A DNA stretch of 64,000 nucleotides from Paenibacillus sp. MMS20-IR301 (GTDB taxonomy: Bacteria > Bacillota > Bacilli > Paenibacillales > Paenibacillaceae). Under the pieces are notes generated by a model, which saw nothing but the letters and a program-made list of their open reading frames with translations, was not told the origin of the DNA and did not search any database. Shown in pieces: positions 7,882 through 16,666 of the stretch. The DNA lies in the NCBI RefSeq assembly GCF_032302195.1, contig NZ_CP135275.1, positions 2,294,001-2,358,000 on the forward strand, written 5' to 3'. Positions within the stretch are counted from its first letter, which is position 1, and every line of letters starts with the position of its first letter. A program made the translations under genes and the position numbers.

Positions 7882-9021
7882 ATGTCATTTTCAATGGAAA
7901 TACCCAGCAGAGAGAAGCTGAAATCCGTCATTGAAGCAGAGGTTCAGCCTGAGCCTGCCGAGGTTACGGAGCTGAAGGAGCAGGCAATCAGCAATGTCAC
8001 CAGCATTCTGGAGCTTGATTTTTCCTCACTGGAGAAGCGCAAAGCGGTACTGCAGTCGATTGACAGCTTCGGAATGGGCACCATGCGCTCCTCATCGGAG
8101 ACAAATGCACTGCTGCAGGTCTCTGTAGGCAATTTGTCCAAGACCGGCGACGAGGGCGGGCAGGTTGCCAAGGGGCTGACAGAGCTGCAGCTGCAGCTGA
8201 AGGATCTGGACCCGAGCGGGCTGGATTTTGCCAAAAGCGGGTTCCTGGGCAAGTTCTTCCATCCCCTGCGCAGCTATTTCGCGAAATACCAGAAGGCCGA
8301 CAGCGTCATCTCGGATATTATTCTGTCCCTGGATAAGGGCAAAGCCGTTCTGAAGAATGATAATACGACACTTGAAATCGAGCAGCATAATCTGCGTGAG
8401 CTGACCAGACGGCTGCAGAAGGAAATTCAGCTCGGACTGCTGATGGATCAGGAGATTGAACGGCAGATAGAAGCCGCCGGACAGCGTAATGAAGACGCAG
8501 AGCGAATCCGGTTCATTACCGAAGAGGTACTCTTCCCGCTGCGGCAGCGGGTGATGGACCTGCAGCAGATGCTGGCCGTGAACCAGCAGGGCATTATGGC
8601 GATCGAGGTCGTCATACGCAACAACAAGGAGCTGATCCGCGGCGTTGACCGTGCGAGAAATGTTACCGTCTCAGCACTCAAAATCTCCGTTACGGTTGCC
8701 AGCGCCCTCTATAACCAGAAGATTGTGCTCAAAAAAATCGAGCTGCTGAATGAGACCACCAATAATCTGATCAGCGGCACCTCCAAAATGCTGAAGGATC
8801 AAGGCGCGGCGATCCACAAACAGTCGCTTGAGACCAGCATCTCTGCCGAAACGCTGAAGCAGGCCTTCAGTGATGTACTGTCCGCACTGGATTCCATCAG
8901 CTCCTATAAACAGGAGGCACTGCCTAAGATGCGGGAAACGATCAGCCAGTTCCGCGAGCTGGCGGACAGCGGTGAGCAGCAGATTCAGCGGCTGGAGAAA
9001 GGCAATACGCTGGGTTTATAA
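7882..9021 (+). CDS. TelA-family protein (toxic anion resistance family)
   Basis: The 379-residue, strongly helical soluble protein has the TelA/YaaN pattern: an N-terminal region ending in the conserved MGTMRSSSETN and FHPLRSYFAKYQKADSVISD stretches, then long coiled-coil helices. It begins after GGAGGAGG with 6-nt spacing and ends at a clear terminator. The family is named for tellurite resistance, yet its usual job is unknown; links with cell-envelope stress are reported. Together with the two upstream membrane proteins it probably works at the inner face of the membrane. Confidence 0.85.
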   Translation: MSFSMEIPSREKLKSVIEAEVQPEPAEVTELKEQAISNVTSILELDFSSLEKRKAVLQSIDSFGMGTMRSSSETNALLQVSVGNLSKTGDEGGQVAKGLTELQLQLKDLDPSGLDFAKSGFLGKFFHPLRSYFAKYQKADSVISDIILSLDKGKAVLKNDNTTLEIEQHNLRELTRRLQKEIQLGLLMDQEIERQIEAAGQRNEDAERIRFITEEVLFPLRQRVMDLQQMLAVNQQGIMAIEVVIRNNKELIRGVDRARNVTVSALKISVTVASALYNQKIVLKKIELLNETTNNLISGTSKMLKDQGAAIHKQSLETSISAETLKQAFSDVLSALDSISSYKQEALPKMRETISQFRELADSGEQQIQRLEKGNTLGL

Positions 9022-9045
9022 ACTTACAACATTTATAAAAAATCC

Positions 9046-9083
9046 ACAGAGCAGCGGCGGACTTCCCGCCCTGCTCTGTTTCT
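9046..9083 (+). terminator. Terminator of the XpaC-like/VWA/TelA operon
   Basis: ACAGAGCAG pairs with CTGCTCTGT, with inner GGCGG/CCGCC, followed by TTTCTG. Confidence 0.7.
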
Positions 9084-9187
9084 GCTTGCCGCCTGCTTGC
9101 CCGCTGACTGCTGGCGGGCGGAAAATCAGCGGCGGAGCGATTCTCCGGAGTGCTTCAGAGGTAATAAAGTTCAAAGGAGGATGAGTT

Positions 9188-9904
9188 ATGCGCCGTCAAC
9201 ACTTCAAACTGCCTGCTGTCGTACTAGCCGTAATCCTAATGCCGCTACTGCTTCTGCTTGCTGTATGCTCTGCCGGAAGCTCTAAGGCCGCTGCAGCCGG
9301 GTTCTCTGAATCCTGGCCCTACAAAGCAGAAATGCTGCACAGCAGCCAGATAATCGTCGTTGAAGCGGTCTCTCCCCGTGCACAGACAGGCCGGCTGTCA
9401 CTCCTGCAGAAGGTAGACGGACAATGGATATCCATTCTCCCCGGCATCCCGGTAACCTTGGGAAGCGGCGGCATCGGCAAAACCAGGGAAGGCGATAAAC
9501 GGACACCTTCCGGAGTATTTCCGCTCGGTTCAAGCTTCGGATCAGCAGCAGATCCCGGCGGTCTCAAACTTCCCTATATCAGAACGACCGGGCAGGATTA
9601 CTGGATCGATGATCCGCACTCCGTCCAGTACAATCAATGGGTATCCTACTCCGGTAATCCGGATCTGCACTGGCAATCATATGAACGGCTCCGGCAGCCG
9701 CTATATAAATATGCTGTGATTCTGCGGTATAACGATGCTCCGGTGGTGCCAGGCAAGGGCAGTGCCATCTTTCTGCATATCTGGAAGGCGGAAGACAAGC
9801 CGACCGCCGGCTGCATCGCCATGTCTGAGTCCAACCTGCTAAAGCTGATGCGTCTGCTCGACCCTGCCCTATCTCCGGCCATTGCCATTGGAGTATCCGG
9901 CTGA
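9188..9904 (+). CDS. Secreted L,D-transpeptidase (YkuD domain)
   Basis: 238 residues with a strong N-terminal signal peptide (about 1-37, rich in Leu). The YkuD-type catalytic region ends in the signature HIWKAEDKPTAGCI near residues 197-210, with the expected catalytic Cys in AGCI and the conserved His upstream. GIGKTREGDKRTPSGVF near residue 98 is typical of the family. Such enzymes form 3-3 peptidoglycan cross-links or attach proteins in the cell wall. AGGAGG lies 7 nt before the ATG. It follows the TelA operon terminator, so it is probably a separate unit, but a role in the same envelope stress is possible. Confidence 0.85.
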   Translation: MRRQHFKLPAVVLAVILMPLLLLLAVCSAGSSKAAAAGFSESWPYKAEMLHSSQIIVVEAVSPRAQTGRLSLLQKVDGQWISILPGIPVTLGSGGIGKTREGDKRTPSGVFPLGSSFGSAADPGGLKLPYIRTTGQDYWIDDPHSVQYNQWVSYSGNPDLHWQSYERLRQPLYKYAVILRYNDAPVVPGKGSAIFLHIWKAEDKPTAGCIAMSESNLLKLMRLLDPALSPAIAIGVSG

Positions 9905-9960
9905 CACAATTTCCTACGCAAAAGCTTGCAGAATCTGCATTGTATATCCTTCCAAAGTAT

Positions 9961-9974
9961 TGTATATTTATACA
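9961..9974 (+). promoter_or_regulatory. Candidate ArgR/AhrC (ARG) box
   Basis: TGTATATTTATACA has perfect 6-bp arms (TGTATA/TATACA) and resembles ARG boxes of low-GC Gram-positives. It overlaps a candidate -35 TTGTAT (9960-9965), with -10 CATATA 17 nt on, directly upstream of the carbamoyltransferase gene. Confidence 0.5.
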
Positions 9975-10012
9975 GTTGTTATCATATACATACGATTCAG
10001 GAGGATTTATAT

Positions 10013-10858
10013 ATGCATTTTCTGAACATAGACAGTCTTACGGCCGCGCAGATTCTCGAAATCTTCGATTTAACGGACCAGCTCCGTTCCAGGACCGCCC
10101 AGCCGCTGCTCCAGGGTAAAACCATGATCCTGTTCTTTCCTGATACCAGCCTGCGGACCCGGGTCAGCTTCGAGAAAGGCATCCGGGATTTAGGCGGGGA
10201 TTACATTACCTTTCCGCCCCAGACGCTGGATAAGCGGGAATCCCCCGGTGACATGATCCGCTATTTGGAGAACTGGGGTGACGCGGTCATTGTCAGGCAC
10301 CCTAATATAACCAAGCTGGAGGAGCTGGCTGCTCATGCAGCGATTCCGGTAATCAACGCTATGACAGCGCATAATCATCCCTGCGAGATTCTGGCTGACC
10401 TGTATGCCTTGCGCTGCAGCCGGGAGAATTACCGCGAATTGACTTATACCTTCGCAGGACCGGCAGGCAACATCTCCCGAACCTGGATGGAAGCCGCCAA
10501 AGTATTGAACCTGAATTTCAAGCATGTCTGTACAGCAGGCCAGGAGCTGGGTACGGAGAACGCCAACTATAACTTTTATACCAGTCTGGAACAGGTACTC
10601 CCGGAGAGTGATATCCTTCTTACGGATTCATTGCCGGAAAGCTTCCTGAATGAGGAATACATCACCCGGTATCAGATTACGCTTGAGCGGATGAGACAGG
10701 CCAGGCCCGGTGCACTGCTGAACCCTTGCCCTCCGTTCTTCCGCAATGAGGAGGTCAGCGAGGATGCAATTGCTTCGCCCTATTTCGCCGGCTTCGGCTT
10801 CAAAAAAAGCCTGATCTATCTGCAGCAGGCAATTCTCGTGTATAGCTTGACACATTAA
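10013..10858 (+). CDS. Ornithine/aspartate carbamoyltransferase-family protein
   Basis: 281 residues, shorter than a usual OTC (about 310). The carbamoyl-phosphate motif STRTR appears as SLRTR (about residue 44) and the second motif as HPCE (about 122; OTC has HPCQ). The OTC HCLP loop is replaced by NPCPPFF (about 237). AGGAGG lies 8 nt before the ATG, ahead of which no coding start is supported. The fold should transfer a carbamoyl group from carbamoyl phosphate to an amine, but the changed acceptor loop makes ornithine uncertain as substrate. It is a single gene with a candidate ARG box and a terminator, so a role linked to arginine supply is plausible. Confidence 0.8.
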   Translation: MHFLNIDSLTAAQILEIFDLTDQLRSRTAQPLLQGKTMILFFPDTSLRTRVSFEKGIRDLGGDYITFPPQTLDKRESPGDMIRYLENWGDAVIVRHPNITKLEELAAHAAIPVINAMTAHNHPCEILADLYALRCSRENYRELTYTFAGPAGNISRTWMEAAKVLNLNFKHVCTAGQELGTENANYNFYTSLEQVLPESDILLTDSLPESFLNEEYITRYQITLERMRQARPGALLNPCPPFFRNEEVSEDAIASPYFAGFGFKKSLIYLQQAILVYSLTH

Positions 10859-10883
10859 TGCCGGCAGCATAGCCGGCACTCCA

Positions 10884-10911
10884 TCCCTTCCATGCCAATG
10901 GAAGGGATTCT
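10884..10911 (+). terminator. Terminator after the carbamoyltransferase gene
   Basis: ATCCCTTCCAT-gcca-ATGGAAGGGAT stem followed by TCTTT; a smaller TGCCGGC/GCCGGCA hairpin precedes it. Confidence 0.8.
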
Positions 10912-10960
10912 TTACATTCGAACGCAGCCATGAGAAAATCGCCTTGTTTTTGAAAAAAAG

Positions 10961-10987
10961 TGAGAAATAATATTCCTTGAGAGCGTC
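10961..10987 (+). promoter_or_regulatory. Candidate ECF-type autoregulatory promoter
   Basis: TGAGAA, 17 nt, then CGTC (10984-10987) lies 34 nt before the sigma gene. CGTC is the usual -10 of SigM/SigX-like factors; the -35 is a weak match to TGAAAC. Confidence 0.4.
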
Positions 10988-11020
10988 TTATAAGTAAATA
11001 AGTCCAACTGGAGGCAATAG

Positions 11021-11602
11021 ATGAGGGACCAAGACAACACTGAAATGATTATTGCCGAGGTGCTGGCAGGAAACAGGGAGGCTTTCGCTGTACTGGTGGA
11101 CCAGTACAAATCCGGATTATACCGTCTGCTGCTGGGGCTTGGAGCAAGCCATCAGGATGCGCAGGATCTGGCGCAGGATACCTTCATTCAGGCTTATCAG
11201 AAGCTGCGCAGCCATAACGGGCAGAGCAGCTTCTCCGCGTGGCTGTACACCATCGCCATCAACCGGTTCAAATCCCAGAAGCGCCGCAAGTCATTTTCTT
11301 TTACCGGAGGAGTGTTCCCGGAGCAGCGGGCAGAGGAGCCCACACCTGAAGAACGGTACATGATCAAGGAAAACAAGCTGGAGATGCAAAAAAAACTGGA
11401 CCGGCTTCCGGAGCGTTACCGTATTGTCCTCCTGCTGCGCTACACGGGTGAGCTTACGTATGAGGAAATTTCTGCAGTTACGGGAATGAACCTCCATCAG
11501 GTGAAGAACCGCCTGCACCGCGCCCGGCTGAAGCTCAAAAAACAATGGCCCACAGCAAAGGAGGATTCCAATGAAAAAATGGGATTACCATACACAAGAT
11601 AA
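11021..11602 (+). CDS. ECF-type RNA polymerase sigma factor
   Basis: 193 residues with sigma-70 region 2 (about 15-90; DAQDLAQDTFIQAYQKL, FSAWLYTIAINRF) and region 4 (about 125-180; LPERYRIVLLLRY, EEISAVTGMNLHQVKNRLHR helix-turn-helix). No region 3 is present, as usual for ECF factors. GGAGG is 6 nt before the ATG. Its 3' end overlaps the anti-sigma gene by 32 nt, which implies translational coupling. A CGTC-type promoter lies in front, so autoregulation is likely. The signal sensed is not readable. Confidence 0.9.
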   Translation: MRDQDNTEMIIAEVLAGNREAFAVLVDQYKSGLYRLLLGLGASHQDAQDLAQDTFIQAYQKLRSHNGQSSFSAWLYTIAINRFKSQKRRKSFSFTGGVFPEQRAEEPTPEERYMIKENKLEMQKKLDRLPERYRIVLLLRYTGELTYEEISAVTGMNLHQVKNRLHRARLKLKKQWPTAKEDSNEKMGLPYTR

Positions 11603-13157
11603 TGCTAAGCTTCCGGATATGACGGATGAGGATATGATGATGCCTCCCTTCCGGCATGATGATCAGACCATGGATGAAGATTTCACAAGCAGGGTCATGG
11701 AGCAAATCCGCAAGACGGAGATTCTGCCGGCTGCATCAGAGACAGCACCGGATTACCCGGCTGACCCTAAACGCAGAAAGCTGCCTATAGCGGCCCTGCT
11801 GGCAGGATCCGCAGCGGCTGTTATTGTTCTCACGTATCTGCTGCTAATCCCCTCCGTCACTAAGGGTCCGCCGCAGGTACAGACCGCTTCATCCCAGAGG
11901 CTGCTGCTCCTGCCTTCCGAGTGGACCGATCACCGGCTGCTGGAAGCCAAGAAGGCCGGGGTGATCAAACAGCCTGACATTGAGGTTACGGATCAGGGAT
12001 ACACTTTGACACTCCAGGAGGTCGTTGCCGACCCTAACCGGATGATGCTGAATCTCCGAATTACCGATGCCAGCGGGCTGCCCGCCGAAGAGATGATGGC
12101 CCGTTTCGATGTCAGCCAGCTGCAGCTTCAGAATGAGCAAGGGGAGCAGATTGGTGATTTGCAGTCCATCAATCATATGGATACGAAGCTTGCCGGGGAT
12201 CAGTTCAGGCAGGAATATCTGCTGCTGACCTATTATTTCAAGAACGAGCCGCCCGGAGACACCGTGCACGTAGTCGGAATGGTTCATGAACTGATGAAGG
12301 ACTCCAAGAACAATGCGCCGATTAGCGGTGACTGGAGCTTTAGTTATGCCGCAGATATGACAACCGCCAAAGCGTTGACAGAAACTACGGATCTCAATAA
12401 ATTCAGTTATGCAACAAAGGACGGATTAAATATTCAGATGAACATGATCACCCATTCTCCGGCCGGCGTGAAACTCGAGTTCAGCACCACATTGACCGCC
12501 GGGCTGGCTTCCCGAGTGCCGGAGAACCGCAGAGTGAACCTCGGGGTCAAATATCATTTCGAGGATGCCAAGGGCCAGACGATTGGAGAACCTGTCAGCA
12601 GTAAATATAGCGGATATCCTGCAATAATCAGGGACAGCCAGGACCTTCAGATTCACTGGACCTACTATATGAACGAGCTGCCTTACCGGAATGAACCGGT
12701 CTACTTTGTACTCGACGGCTTCTCCATCCCGGTTAAGACAGAGGATTCATTGACCTTTCAGCCTGCACTCCTGAAGACAGCAGCTGCTGTATTTACAGCA
12801 CAGGGCGACAGTCTGAACGTGAATACTATCAAGATCACAGAAACGCAGGCCATGCCGGGGCCGTCCGCCTGGATGGCAATCAGCGGCTCATTCCGCAACG
12901 GGTTCGATCTGGATGAATGGACGGCCCGCGACAATGAGGGGACTGAATATGAAGTTTTCCGCTGGGGCTCTTACCGGGACGGGGACCCTGTAACCTTCGG
13001 GCAGCGTGATGAGAATACCGACCTTGTGTATCTGATTGTTGACGGCATGACTTCGGTACCCGGGGAGCTGACGCTCATCCGTACGGTTACGGAGATGAAC
13101 TTTACAGATGTGGACTGGAGATTTGAGCTGCCGCGGGGAAATGCAACTTCGCAATAA
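11571..13157 (+). CDS. Anti-sigma factor, DUF4179-like membrane protein
   Basis: 528 residues. The N-terminal cytoplasmic part (about 1-65) would hold the sigma factor; one membrane segment follows (about 66-88, PIAALLAGSAAAVIVLTYLL). The rest is a large extracytoplasmic beta-rich region with DUF4179-like features and a separate C-terminal beta domain. There is no HxxxCxxC zinc motif, so it is not a ZAS-type anti-sigma factor. The overlap with the sigma gene and the membrane topology support the role. It probably releases the sigma factor upon envelope stress. Confidence 0.8.
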   Translation: MKKWDYHTQDNAKLPDMTDEDMMMPPFRHDDQTMDEDFTSRVMEQIRKTEILPAASETAPDYPADPKRRKLPIAALLAGSAAAVIVLTYLLLIPSVTKGPPQVQTASSQRLLLLPSEWTDHRLLEAKKAGVIKQPDIEVTDQGYTLTLQEVVADPNRMMLNLRITDASGLPAEEMMARFDVSQLQLQNEQGEQIGDLQSINHMDTKLAGDQFRQEYLLLTYYFKNEPPGDTVHVVGMVHELMKDSKNNAPISGDWSFSYAADMTTAKALTETTDLNKFSYATKDGLNIQMNMITHSPAGVKLEFSTTLTAGLASRVPENRRVNLGVKYHFEDAKGQTIGEPVSSKYSGYPAIIRDSQDLQIHWTYYMNELPYRNEPVYFVLDGFSIPVKTEDSLTFQPALLKTAAAVFTAQGDSLNVNTIKITETQAMPGPSAWMAISGSFRNGFDLDEWTARDNEGTEYEVFRWGSYRDGDPVTFGQRDENTDLVYLIVDGMTSVPGELTLIRTVTEMNFTDVDWRFELPRGNATSQ

Positions 13158-13218
13158 TATTCGCGTCTATTTTCTACAACAGGGATTTAATCCCAGACAC
13201 AGGAAATGGAGTGAATCT

Positions 13219-14277
13219 ATGAACCGCAGCATCAGGTTAACCCTACTATTGCTTCTCTGCATAATTGTACTCGGCGGCTGCAATTCACAACAGAACGCTT
13301 CACCTGTCCCTTCCGCTTCGCCTGCTGCCCAGGATTCCTATGATTCTTTCCTTGGTGTCCGGCTGATCGGGAAGCAGGGGAACATTATTCAGGAATGGGC
13401 TGCAGATAACATTAACCTGTTTCAACCTGTGCAGACCGGTCACGGGCAGGAGGCTCAGCTGTTTATCTATCGCATGGCTAATGAGCAGCCTGAGCTTCTG
13501 CTGGAGGATGGAACGCTTATGTCATGGCCGGCACCGGATTGGACAGGCGCAGAGACCGGCTATGGCAATGATTATGGAAATAACGTACTCTATGCAGACA
13601 GGCTGCTGAATGATGAAATATTTGCAGTCAATGGAAACCGGACTTTATACCTTGTCAATATAAAAAGCGGAGCAGCCCAAAAGCTGTACTCAGCTGAGCG
13701 GCCGATTTACGGGATGTCTGCTTCACCGGATAACAGTATGGCCGCCCTGCTGGTTGCTTCAGAGCCGTACATCGGCCCTAACGCCGATCTGATTGTACTG
13801 GACCGAAAGGGAAATTCATTAGTCAATATTCAAAAGGCCAGTGTCCAAAGCCACAGCGACGGATTTCTGTTCATCTATCCCATGGCCTGGAAGGACCCTG
13901 TAACACTCGCCGTTCCGGCGGGCGGATACGAGCAGTATGGTAATGGCGGTGTGAATCTGGTGAATATACAGACCCGTCAGATGGAGTTCCGGGAGAAACC
14001 AGCGCTCTCTCCTGACCTGCTGCACCTCTTTGAGGAAGCTGCCGGACAGGTAAAATTCCCGGCTGAGCTGCATTTCCTGCCTGAGCCGGGAGAGCATCCT
14101 GTATATTATGCGGTTCAGGGCAATCACTCGGATATCTGGCTGCTTAATCAGCAGACAAGGCAAGCAGTGAAGCTCGGAAGCGGACGCCTGCTGAAATGGA
14201 CCGGTGACGGAAATCTGCTTGTAGGTAAAACAACCATGGATGTAATGGAGTTCTATATTGGAACAGATCCGTTTTGA
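13219..14277 (+). CDS. Lipoprotein of unknown function in ECF operon
   Basis: 352 residues with a lipoprotein signal peptide and lipobox LGGC (Cys about residue 22). The mature part looks like repeated beta strands (TLYLVNIKSGAAQKLYSA, ADLIVLDRKGNSLVNIQKA, DIWLLNQQTRQAVKLGSG), as in WD40/TolB-like propellers; this is an impression, not a match. The ATG is preceded by GGAGTGA. It follows the anti-sigma gene by about 60 nt with no terminator, so it is probably the third gene of that operon. Its 3' end overlaps the convergent lacI-type gene by 25 nt. Confidence 0.8.
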   Translation: MNRSIRLTLLLLLCIIVLGGCNSQQNASPVPSASPAAQDSYDSFLGVRLIGKQGNIIQEWAADNINLFQPVQTGHGQEAQLFIYRMANEQPELLLEDGTLMSWPAPDWTGAETGYGNDYGNNVLYADRLLNDEIFAVNGNRTLYLVNIKSGAAQKLYSAERPIYGMSASPDNSMAALLVASEPYIGPNADLIVLDRKGNSLVNIQKASVQSHSDGFLFIYPMAWKDPVTLAVPAGGYEQYGNGGVNLVNIQTRQMEFREKPALSPDLLHLFEEAAGQVKFPAELHFLPEPGEHPVYYAVQGNHSDIWLLNQQTRQAVKLGSGRLLKWTGDGNLLVGKTTMDVMEFYIGTDPF

Positions 14278-15278
14278 CGCGATACCGTCTCCCCTTTGAC
14301 CAATTCCGGAACAAGCTTCAGGCTTCTGCCGGGTCCGCCGTTCATCACTTCTACCAGCAGTTCAGCCGCGCGGGTTCCAATCGCTTCATAATTATGGCGT
14401 ATGGTCGTGAGGGGAGGATTGGTGTACGCGGTGAAAAAAGCTCCGTCATACCCGATTACCGAGAGATCGCGGGGCACCGTCAGCCCTTTGCGGCCAAGCT
14501 CCATAATAGCCCCCATAGCCATAAGATCATTGGCGCAGCATACAGCCGTGATCCCGGGTTCTCTGTTCAGCAGAGTAAGGATTGCGCCGGCCCCGCTGCT
14601 GCCGCTGAAATCTCCGGCTTCCACGAATGAAGCGCCATGCTCCGCCCCTGTGCCGGAAAGTACGGCTTCCCTGAAGCCCCGGTACCGCTCTTTACAGATA
14701 AACAAGTGCTCCGGCCCGTTAATATAACCGATATTCCGGTGCCCCTGTTCCGCCAGGTAAGCGCCGGCCATCCGGCCGCCCTCAAGATCATCAGAAGCCA
14801 CCAGCGAACAATGCGCTCCCAGCGCAGAGCTCATATTGACTGCCGGAATCTGCAGCCTAAGCACCTCCTTGATAACAGGATGCTCTTCCGCGAACGGCGG
14901 CATAAATACACAGCCCTGCAGATTGCGCATTCTGATCCAATTGGACAGGCTGCCCGGTTCATAATCCCGGAAGGGTACCGAGAATATCAAAATATCCTTC
15001 TGATACAGGCGTAAGGCTTTTCTAAATGCTGCGAAAATATCTTCAAACTCCCTGTTCGATTCGCCTTCAATCTCCGGCATGAACACACCGACAAGATTGC
15101 TTTTGCGGGTTACCAGCTGCTTAGCCCCGAGGTTCGGAACGTAACCCAGCTCTGCTGCCGTTTCCTGAACCCGGGCTATTGTTTTGGGATGCACTCCATA
15201 GCTGCCGTTCAATGCCCTGGATACCGTGCTGACCGACAGTCCCAGTCTGGCAGCGATATCCTCCAGCTTCATTTCCAT
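14253..15278 (-). CDS. LacI-family transcriptional regulator
   Basis: 341 residues: N-terminal LacI helix-turn-helix (LEDIAARLGLSVSTVSRALN, about 4-24), hinge, then a periplasmic-binding-type sensor domain (about 60-335) that binds a small effector, usually a sugar. AGGA lies 9 nt before the ATG. The gene follows the amidohydrolase gene by only 6 nt on the same strand, so both are in one transcript controlled by two CGGAAACG-type palindromes, making it most likely autoregulated. The effector is unknown. Confidence 0.9.
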   Translation of the reverse strand: MEMKLEDIAARLGLSVSTVSRALNGSYGVHPKTIARVQETAAELGYVPNLGAKQLVTRKSNLVGVFMPEIEGESNREFEDIFAAFRKALRLYQKDILIFSVPFRDYEPGSLSNWIRMRNLQGCVFMPPFAEEHPVIKEVLRLQIPAVNMSSALGAHCSLVASDDLEGGRMAGAYLAEQGHRNIGYINGPEHLFICKERYRGFREAVLSGTGAEHGASFVEAGDFSGSSGAGAILTLLNREPGITAVCCANDLMAMGAIMELGRKGLTVPRDLSVIGYDGAFFTAYTNPPLTTIRHNYEAIGTRAAELLVEVMNGGPGRSLKLVPELVKGETVSRQNGSVPI

Positions 15279-15284
15279 CTCAGC

Positions 15285-16433
15285 TCATCCTTTCCTTGCT
15301 TCTGCCAGAATCCGTCCGGCCTTGACCTTTGTGAGTCCTTCCGCCGGATGCTTGACTCCGGTTTCCAGTTCAAGCTTTTGTAAGGCGTCCAGCTGAGTCC
15401 CAGTAACCGGCTGGGCCTGAATCAGAGCATCCAGGTTGTCATGGGCTATTTTACGGGCAAGCTCCGGGTCCTCCAGCAAATCAATGAACTGGTACATTGC
15501 TTCAACCGCCTTCTTCTCACTTTCAAGCCCATAACCCGAGTCTGTACTCAGCATGAACCGGTCCGGATATTTCTTCACCACCGGGATGAAGCCTTCCGGG
15601 TTGTCTTTAATCATGGTGAACCCGGCAAAGAAATCCGCATACAAATTAGGATGTGCCGCTAACAGCCGGTCAATCTCCTTCGGAGAATTATAGGCATTGA
15701 TATGTGCAAAAATAAATACCGTATCCGGGTGCTCAGCAAGCGCCTGCTCCAGCTTCTCGACAGGCTTGCCGCTTGGCGGATCAATATGCAGCAGCAGCGG
15801 CGCTTTATATTCGGCTGCCAGATCATAAATCTGCGGCAGGTAGCCGTCCATCGGATCATTTGCCTTCCAGGCTACTTTAGACACCACCGGTGATACAGTA
15901 GAAGCTGCCGCGATCTCTCCGAGGCCAAAGAAGCCCTTCTCCAGATTCTCTTTCACAACTGACAGGCTGCCTGGATCATGCAGATCAAAGCCTGAGAAGT
16001 ATGGAATGAACAAGTCCGGGCGCTGCTGATACGCACTCCATGAAATCCGGTCCGTCATGACCGCACTGGGCTCTGAGACATCTCCGAACAGTACCACCTG
16101 CTGCACGTTATAGGTTTTCCAGGTAGACAGCATCCCCAGGTATCTCACTCCGCTGGCATCATGATTATGTGCATCAATCAGCCCGAGTCCGCTATACTTG
16201 GCCGCCAAAGCGGCAAGCTCATCTGGCTTGGGGGTGGCAGGCTTCGCCGTTTCGCCCGTTCCTTCATTCCCCGCTGTTACACTTTGTACCGCTTCCGGGG
16301 AATGTACAGCCTGAGTCTGAACAGCTGCCGCCCCTTCCTGTGTAGAATCATTCCCTGCAAAAAAGAATGCCAGTCCCCCTAATACAATCACAATGCCGGC
16401 GAGTCCAACGATCCATCTTCTGTGCTTGCGCAT
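15285..16433 (-). CDS. Membrane-anchored amidohydrolase-family protein
   Basis: 382 residues. An N-terminal signal anchor (about 8-26) without lipobox is followed by an Ala/Thr/Pro-rich linker and a TIM-barrel amidohydrolase_2 domain. Metal-site and catalytic candidates are LIDAHNHD, LLLHIDPP, FIFAHINAYN and FMLSTDSGYG in the expected order. The ATG was chosen because GAGAGGG lies 9 nt upstream; the longer frame extends through the promoter. It should act outside the membrane as a metal-dependent hydrolase or decarboxylase. It forms an operon with a LacI regulator, unusual for this family, so the substrate may be a sugar-derived compound. Confidence 0.8.
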   Translation of the reverse strand: MRKHRRWIVGLAGIVIVLGGLAFFFAGNDSTQEGAAAVQTQAVHSPEAVQSVTAGNEGTGETAKPATPKPDELAALAAKYSGLGLIDAHNHDASGVRYLGMLSTWKTYNVQQVVLFGDVSEPSAVMTDRISWSAYQQRPDLFIPYFSGFDLHDPGSLSVVKENLEKGFFGLGEIAAASTVSPVVSKVAWKANDPMDGYLPQIYDLAAEYKAPLLLHIDPPSGKPVEKLEQALAEHPDTVFIFAHINAYNSPKEIDRLLAAHPNLYADFFAGFTMIKDNPEGFIPVVKKYPDRFMLSTDSGYGLESEKKAVEAMYQFIDLLEDPELARKIAHDNLDALIQAQPVTGTQLDALQKLELETGVKHPAEGLTKVKAGRILAEARKG

Positions 16434-16453
16434 CGAATACAGCCCTCTCTGTT

Positions 16454-16532
16454 TCGGAAACGTTCCCGATATTTGGAACAAGTATAATATTTTCCAAATA
16501 ACCTGTAAATACATTTTCGGAAACGTTTCCGA
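16454..16532 (-). promoter_or_regulatory. LacI-type operator pair flanking the amidohydrolase-lacI promoter
   Basis: TCGGAAACGTTTCCGA (16517-16532, perfect palindrome) and TCGGAAACGTTCCCGA (16454-16469) lie 63 nt apart, six helical turns. Between them on the minus strand are -35 TTTACA (16504-16509) and -10 TATACT (16481-16486), 17 nt apart. One operator is upstream of the -35, the other just after the start site, an arrangement that suits looping repression by the adjacent LacI protein. Confidence 0.8.
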
Positions 16533-16666
16533 CTTTGACAGAAAGAAAAGCTTCGGCAGTTAAGCAGGGTACGGATGCGGCCGCTCCGGACAGGCCTCCG
16601 GAATTTGCATTACAGCAAGATACCGGAGCACAGCCGTCCAGATCAAACGCATGGAATTTACACAGC

